From Gigantopelta aegis (Eukaryota > Mollusca > Gastropoda > Neomphalida > Peltospiridae): a stretch of 64,000 nt of DNA. Position numbers and translations under genes: made by a program. Every line of letters begins with the position of its first letter. Within the stretch, counting starts at the first letter, position 1. The stretch covers positions 80,057,049 to 80,121,048 of the forward strand of contig NC_054704.1 of assembly GCF_016097555.1 (NCBI RefSeq), in the 5' to 3' direction. Under the pieces are notes generated by a model, which was not told the DNA's origin, did not search any database, and saw only the letters and a list, made by a program, of their open reading frames with translations. Below, one piece after another: positions 19,379-31,300 of the stretch.

Positions 19379-22300
19379 CTAAAGGGGGAAAAGAAAGGAA
19401 TGTTTACCAGCTAATCACATTTTACACAGGTTATTTGGAAAGAAAGAAATGTTTTATTCAATGACGCACTCAACACATTTTATTTACAGTTATATGGTGA
19501 CAGACATGGTTATGGACCTAGTTATTTGGTGTCAAACGTATCATTGTTTTGAACTTAGGAGGGTTGAGTGAGATAGATGTAGAGGGGATGATAGGGAGTG
19601 AGTGAGAGAAAAAGAGGTGGGGATAGGGTGAGAGAGAAGGGGAAGAAAGAGGAAGGGAAAAAGAGGGAGAGTGGCAAGAAAAAGAGACCGGAAGAATCAG
19701 TTGCTATCAACCAGATTACTCCTATTGAAAAAGCAGCAAGGGACTTTGTCTCATTAAAATTAATGCATGGAACTCGCTCCAAGTATGGATCTTATCATGC
19801 AGTTATAATTATGTTACCGACATTTTTTAACTTGTGGATGGGACCATAGTTTTAATTTTTTTTTTTTTTTTTTTTTTATCCAGAGCAATAAATATGCTTA
19901 CCTGTTGCTCAAAATAGGTTGTAGTTTCTGACAATGCCAAGTGCAGTCGTCACTGGCAACAACTGCAATCCCATCAGGTTGTGTGATTTCCCACAAGCGC
20001 AAAAGCCAAGCTGAAAAATAAATTGTATCAGACAGGTTCAACTGTTTTATTTAAATGCTGCTAATAGGTATCTAACAAGGATGAACTGTGACTTTTACTC
20101 TAGAAATGCTACTTGTACATGGGTACATGTATGTCATTAGTAGATAGCAATCATAATATATTTCCTACTGTCATTTGATATACCATCTGTGAAACACTTG
20201 CAGGAATGAGGGAGGATCCAATGATTAAATATCTTTCTTAATTGATATAAAAACTATTCTAGACAGGAAAAAAGGTAATGTTTAACACCACAAAAAGATA
20301 AAAAGTTTGTTTTGTTTAATGACACCACTAGAGTGCATTGATTTATTAATTATCAGCTATTGGATGTCAAACATTTGGTAATTCTGACATTTAATCTTGG
20401 AGAGGAAAAAGTTTGTTTGTTTTGGTTAACAACACCACTAGAGCACATTTGTTTATTTATTTATTAGTTTTATCAGCTATTAGATGTAAAACATTTTCCA
20501 TCAGTAGTAAGGGTCATTTATATGCACTATCCCAGACAGGATTGCACATACCATGGCAGATGGAAATGAGAGAATTCTTCACAACTAATCGAGACAGAAT
20601 TTCGATTCATCTACTGACTTCAGAAGTTGACCAATCGAGTTGGAGTTTTAATTTACCTGCAGAACTCGGAAGTTGACCAATCAAGATGGAGTTTTGATTT
20701 ATTTACCTGTAGGATTGAGAAGTCGATTCATGTTGGTAATTAGTGTCAGGTCATGGGAAGCGACTTCATTCGGAATCCAAGTCAGCTAAAAAACCAACAA
20801 AAAACAACAACTTTATTTTATATTCCAAAAACTGATAAACAAAACAGTTGATGTATTTAAAAACTATTCATTCATTAGATTTTTTAAATACCTGGTGCTA
20901 ATAAAAATACATTACTGTAGATTATAACAGATTCCACAGAAATTCAAAGAGCAGGGATGTGAGTTGTGTCAGTTTTATCCAATTTTAACTTTTATGAATA
21001 ATATACTATTCACCAAGTACGCCTGAACTAGATTTGATTTCAAATGAAAAATTACCTTTAATAAGCCTATAGTTTTGAACGTTTTAAAGGATCATTTCAG
21101 ATTTTTATTTTTAAATGAATATCACATCTATGAAATAAGTCTTCATGAAAACAAAGTTGTACCTGTTTAAATACAATGCTCTCAGGGTTGCAGCTGTCAT
21201 CCAGAGTAATCTCCCTTGATTCTCCATTATCACAAACAAATGAAAGACTGCGTTTTTTCTGAATCTTGAGTGCAGTGTCAACAAATCGTCCACTATACTC
21301 CACACCCAAAACCTGTGATTAAATTATCACAGATTACATCTTTATTTACCGGTACTAAAGATAGTTTGTTTTGTTGTTAACACAGGGGCGAGATGTAGCT
21401 TGATGCGCAGTCGGTTTGGGATCAATCCCCGTCAGTGAGCCCATTGGACTATTTCTCACTCCAGCCAGTGCACCACGACTGGTACATCAAAGGCTGTGGT
21501 ATGTATTATCCTGTCTATGGGATGGTGAATATAAAAGATCCCTTGCTGCTAATCGAAAAGAGTAGCCCATAAAGTGGCGACAGTGGGTTTCCTCCCTTAA
21601 TATCTGTGTGGTCCTTAACCATATGTCTGATGCCATATAATTGTTAATAAAATGTGTTGAGTACGTTGTTAAATAAAACATTTCCTTCCACTATAGCACA
21701 CTGATTTATTACTCTTGGTTACATTTAATAATTCTGAGTCTCAGATGAAAACAACTACATTTGTAAACTAGCAGCAAGTCATGTTTAATATGCACTTTTT
21801 CACAGACAGGATAGCACATGCCATGGCCTTTGATATACTATACTATTCAAAACAATTTAAAGAAACAAAATAACATTTAATATTAAAATTATACCCATTC
21901 CCTATAAATTTTACGTAATATAATTTTTGAAAAACCCATGCAACAAATGAAAAGCAAAAAATACTGTGTGTCTTTTTCTGACCGGAATAAATATATTTAT
22001 ATAAATATATTTATCATATAATATCTTAGATTTTCAGTGCAATCAAAGTATGTGATATTTTTCAGATCACATACTTTAAGAATTTGATAACTTTGCAAAT
22101 TAGATGCAAATTAGTCGAGGTCTCGACACTAGGTTTATTGACATTTAAGCAAACGTACTTGAGTGACACTCCATGATTGACGTATGCATTCATAGTCATC
22201 AAATAAAAACATTTCAATGGCAATTTAACACTGAAAGCTGTCCAGCATTCAGAAAACAAAAAACGTTAGGCATAACTTTATTTTGATGTAAGGACGTCAA

Positions 22301-25300
22301 AAATGACGTCATTAGAGTTTGACGTCATTTCCATTCAAAAATACACCGCGCCACATATTCTTACGTCATTTGAATATCTAGTAATGGCGGACTGGAATTA
22401 AAGTTGCATGTACAGTTTACAAAAACACGTATTAAGCTTGAGCTTATATGATAAAAAGATTATTACCCTCGTGTATTTTGGTATCATCAATATCATATAT
22501 TAGGAATAAAAGTAATGTATTATGCTCACCAAAGGCTCGCATAATACAATTTTTATTCCTAATATATAATATTGACGATACTGAAAAACACTCTGGTAAT
22601 AACCTCTATGTATTTTTTTGTACTGTATTAATTACCAAATTTTAATTAAAAGTCAATATTTATAAAAACGTATTGAAAACCATAAATATTATGTAATTAG
22701 CCTACTTTACTGAAAACTTTGCTCAGCTCAAAGGCTGCCCGTCCGGTTCCTGATCCAAGGTGTACCACAGACGAGGTGCCAGTCTTGAAGAACCGGGTGT
22801 ACGAGTTGCACAAATTAACAACTACATTAGCAAACCCATCCCGATATCCAAACTCCAGATCAAGGATCCCCTCCAACGCTGTGCGTATGTCGTAGGCAAA
22901 CTGTGTGTTGGTTGACGGAACTCGAATCAGGTCACACTTGTTCTCATCTATGAACTCTGGCACATCTGTAAGTATATCAGAATCTTTCTTTCACACACAC
23001 TTTAGAACATACATTATTATATACCATCGACCCTGCTCATGCAATTGGTCAATATTTTCTTAAAGCAATCTTTCTTTCTTGACCTATATGATGTTCTGTA
23101 TTTGCATTTTAGAGCCAAGTTTTACAAAGTTTAATTATACATATATAAGTTCAGTTAGCATGAGGACCAGGATTTAAGCATAAAGACCAGGGACCCACAC
23201 TAATTATTGAGAATTTGGTGAAATGTAGTAAGGAAATATGAAAAGAATAAGAAAATATGTAGCCAAACTGAAATTTGAGTTACAAATGTCATGTGATATA
23301 ATCAAGCTGATAATGAAGCTCAAGGAAGACAACCACTAATATCAACCAATCAAGAACAATCTCTCAAACACATGTAACTGGGTTATCAACACAACAAATT
23401 AGATTGAAAAAATATCAGCATCTGGTATGGAAACGTTCTTTTTAAAATTCTGTTAATGATAAAAAATCAGTCTCACCCTGGACTCCAAAGCCAACAACAA
23501 AAACTTCTGAAATGATTAGCCTGATGGGTAGTTTGGTGGGTTCATTGTCTGCCAGACTTCGAGCCACACGGAAGCCACAGTGTTGGAGAAAATGACGTCT
23601 GAATGCAAATCGAACAAAACGAGAAGCTACGTCACCATTTGAAATCCAAGATCCACCCTAAAAAAACAACACAATACCAGGGCTTCTAGAAATTGTTTTA
23701 AATTCACTAGCCATGGGATCAGTGATTAAAAAAAATCAACTAACCACAATTAAAAATTTAGTAGCCCTACTTTACTTTAAAGTGCTGTTCCAGATGTATG
23801 ATGTATTGAGCTATATCAATCAACATATTATTTAATATGATTAGAAAAATAATTTTAAAAATTAACAAAAATTATATACCGGTATATTTTCCATTTAAAA
23901 ATATTCCCCTGAAAAACAGAAACAGCTGAATTCGTTTCGGGAATTTCGTAAAATTTTATCCGCGACATCACGAAGGGAACTCCTTTCGATAGTCAGCGCC
24001 ATGTTCACTGCTTCTGTTGTGTTTATTATGGTTAAACGGCGTGTTGTTGGTGGCTGTAGCAATACAAAAGCCGATAAATTTAGTCTTCATGCATTTCCTA
24101 GTAATATTGCTGTGAGAAAGCTGTGTGTGAATTTGATTAAAACAACGTGAAAAGACTGGACAGGAAGAAAATGCTGGAGACTGTTGCGACTTTAGTTTCG
24201 ATTCGCGATTCGTCCGAACTGGCTTGTCGGCTTCAACGACATATGGGAATACCATGTGTTATGCACGTGACAGTTCATGCAATCAACATCCAATTTGTTG
24301 TCGTTTGCATCTCGTTCATTTGTGAAGTTTTTCTTTACAGTTCGAGAACATTTTCGTTAACAATAAAGTTCAGAAAAGTAAGTATCTATAGCCTAGTCCG
24401 TCCCATTCTACAAAAATGTTGTTGTTGTTGTTTGTTTTTTTGTGGTGGGTTTTTTTGGGGGGGGGTTGTAAATAATTTCAGTTTGGTTTCACGAAAAGTA
24501 AGTGTTTTAGAAATAACAACAAAAAAGAAGAAGCTATTTTTGTATGCAACTTAGAAAACAATGGGCTCAGAAATAAATAACTTGTAAATTCCATAGTATG
24601 AAAAACAAAGGCGTTCGCTGTGAGACTGACATTAAATTAATTTTACTATACCTTTCCACAGAACACCTTTTTAATACTATGGAATTTACTACAAGTTATT
24701 TATTTCTGAGCCGATTGTTTTTAAAATTGCACATGTTTTGTTATTTCCAAAACACTTTTACTGTTTTTCTTACATCAAACCAAACTGAAATTATTCACAA
24801 AAACATCTTTATAGGAGAATGGGATGGACTATTAAGTCATTTCTTAAAATTACCGATATCGGGTCCACGTCGACTAATAGAATTCAAGTGTCTTTTCTAC
24901 TACATCCCAAGTAACATATAGTGTAGCAAAATAATTCGCACAAAAAGCTAAAGAACAAAACAAGAATAAAACTTGCAATTCAGTGGTCAGCTTTCTCCCA
25001 CGAACATTTTCATCGTCATCTGTCGGGCCGGCGGTTCTGCGGAAGACGTTCCAGGTTCAAACTTATAAGGCCAGAGGCGGATCTAGTTTTAGGGGGGTGG
25101 GGGCAGGGCCCCGGGCCCCCCTAAATTTTGCGACAGTTATAATTTATTATATATTAATTTTCACCCCCCCCTCCAAACCTCCCTTGACATTCCGCCTTAT
25201 GTCATCCCCCCCCCAATGAATTTTCTGGATCCGCCACTGAAGGCATTATTTGTTGTGTTGCCAAATATTAATCCAGTTGTCATCACTACACTATTCATCA

Positions 25301-28300
25301 TAAAAAGAAGAATCGCATGATAATTGAGCCTGTTAGTCGCTGTAGGTCCCACTTTAGCTTGCACTGGAAGTCATCTTGTGGTAGGCTTTAGTGAAGCGAG
25401 TTCCCTTCATGACGTCACGTCTATTTACAGGCAAATGTTTTTACCAAGAATTTTACTCAGTCATTTCCGGCAGTGTTCTACGGGAGTGATGTTTTAATAC
25501 TTTTATGGGGCATTTTCGTAATTACTGATTTACATATCGGTGTAAAATATTATTGCAATGAATTAAGAAGGCATTTAATTATGGAATTTGAAAAGCCCTT
25601 TAAGTTAGTACACTTTTACTAAATAATAGTAATAATCAGATATGTCACCTTAAGAGGGAGACAGAGCTTAAAAACATTAACATTGGGGTTTTGGGTGGGG
25701 TCAGGATATTCATATTTACAAAATAATAGTAATAATCAGATATGTCACCTTACGAGGGAGATAGAGCTTAAAAACACTAACATTGGGGGTTTGGGTGGGG
25801 TCAGGATATTCATATTTACAAAATAATAGTAATAATCAGATATGTCACCTTACGAGGGAGATAGAGCTTAAAAACACTAACATTGGGGGTTTGGGTGGGG
25901 TCAGGATATTCATATTTACAAAATAATAGTAATAATCAGATATGTCACCTTAAGAGGGAGATAGAGCTTAAAAACACTAACATTGGGGGTTTGGGTGGGG
26001 TCAGGATATTTATATTTACAAAATAATAGTAATAATCAGATATGTCACCTTAAGAGGGAGATAGAGCTTAAAAAGACTAACATTGGGGGTTTGGGTGGGG
26101 TCAGGATATTCATATTTACAAAACAGACCTAACTGCAACATTTGACCAAAAAATATTTTTCACTAGCAGTCAGGCATTGCAATAGTAGTTATTTACTAGA
26201 CCAACATTGAATACCACTAGAAGCCCTGTAATACTCACATAACCTATACACTGCAGTTTTTAAAGATCTAACTGCAGCATGTATGTAATTAGATATTATT
26301 AATAGCAAGTACTTATTATGAAATAAATACAATTTTCTCTCCAAGATCCACTCTATAAAACCAAACACTGAATTCCAAAATTCAGTTCTCCTTTCTCTTA
26401 AAAGGACTAGTTTGTAAGGCAATAAATAATGAATTAATTTACATCTGTGATCTATTTGACCCAGTTATTTCAAGATTTGTCCTTTGGTGGTTTCGTTAAA
26501 TGAACCTTTTTTTCCCCAGAGCACATTAATTTATTAATCATCGGCTACTGGATGTCAAACGTGATAATTCTGATAAATAGTCTTAGAGGAAACTTGCAAC
26601 ATTTGCTCATTAACAGCAATGGATCTTTTATATGCACTGTTCCACAGACAGGACAGCACATACCAGTTGTGGGGAGTGAAAAAAAAACAATCCGAGAATT
26701 TTATCCTAAATTCCAAGCACTTCAACTTTACCAACTGAGCTAGATCCCGATCTTGATTATGCTCGAATCAAAACTAGCATAAATATTATGATAACCAGAG
26801 ATGTACTGATATACATATATTTATATATTCTAAGCAAGATTTTAATAATTTTAAAAAGTCAATATGCCTATATTTCTTTCCGGGATTAAGTATATATTAT
26901 ACCAGAATAATATTGTGTTGTCCATCAAAACTGGGGGTTGAGTAATCATCGTAAAACCTGTTAGATCTGAAACCAGGCAGCCCATTGAAGTGATCTTCTA
27001 CCCACTCCCAGACGTTGCCGAACACGTCGCAAAAACCAGCCTCTGTTGCTGGGTACATGTTAACAGGCTGAAATACACAACATGTTAAGAGGCTGAAATA
27101 CACAACATGTTAACAGGCTGAAATGTACATGTTAACAGGCTGAAATATACATGTTAACAGACTGAAATACACATGTTAACAGGCTGAAATACACATGTTA
27201 ACAGACTGAAATATACAACATGTTAAAGGTAGGGTCAACTCAAACAAGAGCCTTATGTGTTGGAAAGATGCATACCCGGACCACCAACACATACTGACAC
27301 TTTAACAAATGAAAAACACGTAATTTTAGAGTTAATAAAAAAACATGATTATTCCTGCTAACTGGGGGCAGCCATTTTGTTTAGTTTTTGTGATGTCCGG
27401 TGGGATAGCTTGGGGCGAAGTGACGTCAGCTCCTGACCATCTTCTGTATGTACAGTGTAAACAAAAGCAGTAATTTTCGACAAGGCGCTTCTCTTTGATC
27501 AACCTGACTTGTAAAACAGCATAAATGATGTAATAATATAAGAAACCATTAACCTAAATATATTTCAAGTTGCATTAACGGAACAAAATGGGGTTATAGT
27601 ATTTTTCTCTGCTAAATAATCCAAAGGAAAAATGTACACTATTAGGCCTATTGATATGCTACATTGGAGCAAACACGACAACCCACGATACCCAAGTGAT
27701 AATTTTCTTTTCTTTGGGACTACGTAATTGGAAAAGTCTACTTAATCAATAGTTTTACAGAACTATTTACAGTAATAAACCATGTCCATTACCATTTTAG
27801 GGGTGACAGGTAATATTACACAATACCAGTATGTATTTTTGTGTCTAGACAGCCTCAATTAATTGGCTCGTCTGGTTACCAATCAAATACACACCTGCCA
27901 ATCAAGAATCACAGGTAGAAGCAACTAACAGCATAGACCAATTAACTAAGAAAACACTCCGTGTATCATTTCAGTACGTAGGTTAATGCATGGACAAAAC
28001 ATTGTTAATTATTTCGACTTGTTGTGTAGCCACTTTGACAATGGAATTTTATTTTGTATTGAAAAATAATATATATAGTGCTGGATATACTTACTGCTGG
28101 CTTACTGGGATGTGTATTATTACAGAACACTGCAATGTATGACTATTTATCATCCCGCAAAAACCAGGTAGATTGTGTTTCTCTAGTTCTAAGGCTCATT
28201 CCTGACGTTACGCGTTAAGTATTACTCATCCTTCGTTGAATAAACTATTATTTACACGAACAGACATAGATGATGGACCTATTTTATTACACCACTTTAT

Positions 28301-31300
28301 CATAAATACTCTATACTATCATTATTTGCCATATTTGTTTCATATGTTAAATACAATTTAACACCACAAATTAACAAATTAACAATAATGCAGGTTTTAA
28401 TTTGTTTTAATCAATGTAAACCTGTTGTCTGGTGACTTCACTCCACCAACTTGGATTTTGAAATAGGGGTTCCCATATTTTGGTTAGTGGAGCAAACAAA
28501 AACACTATTTTGCTGTTGGCCTCTAAGATGGTCATATCTGACACTTCTGTAGTATTAGGTGTATTATTAGGAGTTATTTCACATTTAGGTGCAGTTGGAA
28601 GGGTATGTGCTTTAAAACTTAAGATGGAAGAAATTTATATGATTCTGATAAAAAAAAAACAACCTCATCCTACACACCTGAGGATTGTTCTCTAGATTGT
28701 TTGTATCAAATATGAACAGTATCAAAATATAGGAACACATTTGGTTTTCCCCAACTCTTCTTGTTGGATTGTGGAATAAAAATATAATAAATACCACTTA
28801 TTACAGTGAAACCCCTCAAAACTGGACAGCCATGGGACCAAGGAAAAAGTCCAGTTGTGAGGGGTATCCGGTTTACATAGGTTTCAGTATTGAGGTAAAG
28901 CGTTTGTTGGTTAGTGTTCTCTACTGATATAGTAACTAATAAAACTGTCCAAAGAACAGGTACACGTTTGAACTTTCGAATTATTTTAAGTTTATCATCA
29001 AGCAATAATTCAACATGGCGGTGTTTCATGTCCAAACTAAATACTAAAATGAAACACTGTTGACAAAGTTTCCACCAAATCAAGCTAAACAATTTTATTC
29101 TTGGTTACTCTTTATTTTGTTAAATAAACTTGCAAAGATAAAAAACAAAACAACAACAATAAAAAAGGGTTCAAACAATTAATTAAATTCCTAGTTGCTT
29201 TGCCGTTCATTGCGGTAATCGTGAGACGTACATGTAGGGCTATGAAAAGGAGCTCAATCAAATTCGTAAGTTAATCTAACCGAGCTCAGAATAATTTCGT
29301 CTGGTTTAGAGGGGTTTCCGGTTTAGAGGGGTAAATTTTAGTGTTAAAAGATACGCAAATCACGGGACCATGTAAAACGTCCGGTTTTGAGGGAATTCCG
29401 GTTTACCGAGGGTCCGGTTTTAAGGGGTTTCACTGTATATGAATGTTTAAAAACAGAATTATTGGCTACTAGTTAACAGTATATATTAATACATGTATAT
29501 ATTATTTACTATCTGGATGTTTCCATAACTAAACATTTTAATTTTATTTGTTTCAATAACATGTGTATAACTTACAGTTGAGGAGCCATATTGGAAGTTC
29601 AAGCTGGCTTCAATCTTGTCGTTATAGATGATGTCACTGCTGGTTTCTAGTCTTTCTGAATCCTAATAAATACAAAGAAAACATACTTTAAGTTATTTTT
29701 TAAACACAAAATAAATAATGCACAACAGAAAATACTAACACCATAAAATAATTCACTCAGTATAGTCATTGATATTTCATCCTACTTTAACAGTAGTCTA
29801 GTTTTTAGAGAAAATAAACATAAAAAGCCACTACAGTAACTACAGTTTTCAAAAAAATATTGTACTCTTTTATAACAAAAAACCTATTAATTTCAACCAA
29901 AAAAAAGGTACACAAAATGTTTTACAGTTTCAAGATAGTAGCTGAATTCTATGAAAAGTTCAGCTAATTCCTTGGGGGACACATTCTTTGATAACATTTT
30001 TTCCTGTCCCAGCCAGTGCCCCACAATTTGTATATCAAAGGCTGTGGCAAGGGCTGTCCTGTCTGTGGGAAAGTGTATTTAAAAGATCTCTTACTGCTAA
30101 TGGAAAAAATGTGTATGGTGACCAGCCTCGGTGGCGCAGTGGTTAACCCATCGGACAACTGGCTGGTAGGTACAGGGTTTGCAGTCCGCTACCGGCTCCA
30201 ACCCAGAGCGAGTTCTTAAGGGCTCAGTGGGTAGGTGTAAGGCCACTACACTCTCTTCTCTCTCACTAACCACCAACCAACTAACAACTAACCCACTGTC
30301 CTTGACAGACAGCCCAGATAGCTGAGGTGTGTGCCCAGGACAGCGTGCTTGAACCTTAATTGGATATAAGCACGAAAATAAGTTGAAATGAAATGAAATG
30401 TGTAGGGTTTCCTCTAAGACAAAATGAGAAAAATTACCAAAATGTTTGACATGCAATACCCCATACAGTCGACCTGCAATAACTCAAACTTCGATCTTTC
30501 GTAAACGTCGATCTCTCGAAGTGAAACGGCAGTCCCGGCCGAACTGCTATACAAACTAGTAATAACAGACTTCGAACATTCAAACTTCGAACATTCGAAA
30601 AACTCTATCTCTCAAAGTAATTTTGTGGTCCCACCATAAAAAAATAAGGGATATTGCACTTCCAAAACTCGAAGTTTGTGGAGTGACTGAGCCTTTTAAC
30701 TGTACCAGTAATACTTTAAAGAAAAATGAATTGTCACCCAAGCCAAGTGTGAGTGTCCCGACTGGTCTCGGCTATCGATGATACACGCGGTAATTACAGA
30801 ATAATAGATCGCCGACTATGCGGAACATGCCTGCATTGGGTTGTCGGTGTTTGTACACGGCAGCGGGCCTCATTACACAAAGTACGGATAGTCTTGTAAT
30901 CTTCAAAGAACTGTTGTAATAACAATTAACGCTGTTTGTTTTTTCTCTTAAACGAGTGCATCATGTCAAATTCGTTATTTGCTATCTAAGTGTGAAATTA
31001 AAATGATTCATTACTAGTCATTTAGTTACTAGTATGTTAGAAACTGATACATCAGAGATCGAGCAATCTGGAGAAGGACCCGGTAACGGAGGGATAGCCA
31101 GATCGGTCAATAGTCACGCTTTCTTGTCATCCAAGCAATCTGACGAAGGGCCCAGAAATGGGGGGATAGCCAGATTGAAGACAGAAAGAAAGGGTGTGAA
31201 GAGAAAATTAACGGTGAAAGACATCGAGACGAAGTACAAAGCGGTAATGGAGGTAGAGGCAGGTAAAAAGACAAAAAAACTAATTGCTATTGACTTTAGT

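Larger units (their letters stand above)
23781..25599. mobile_element. TTAA-flanked THAP-bearing element (Kolobok-like, non-autonomous)
   Basis: TTAA lies at both borders (23777-23780 and 25600-25603), and the ends AGTGCTGTTC and complement AGGGCTTTTC are similar. The joined flanks rebuild the repeat at 6340-6872, which confirms the borders. TTAA targets plus a THAP zinc finger are Kolobok traits, and no catalytic domain remains. It also hosts fold-back family F1 (24388-24838) and a 168-bp MITE (25072-25239). Confidence 0.6.
23683..26228. repeat. CACTAGCC-type interspersed repeat, copy 2, split by an insertion
   Basis: The left part (23683-23780, from GGGCTTCTAGAAATT) and right part (25600-26228, ending CTAGAAGCCCTG) together match the repeat at 6340-6872. 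A TTAA-flanked element occupies 23781-25599. The right part contains five tandem 100-bp units. Confidence 0.75.

Noticed and set aside
19598-19849. Lys/Glu-rich protein
   Set aside because: The frame covers a purine-rich low-complexity stretch in OvoA intron 18, with no splice context.
24983-25219. Small plus-strand gene with a Pro-rich tail
   Set aside because: It crosses the 168-bp MITE with its C-rich and G-rich runs, so the frame is incidental.
25621-26120. CRISPR-like array
   Set aside because: The units are contiguous 100-bp tandem repeats without spacers, in animal DNA.
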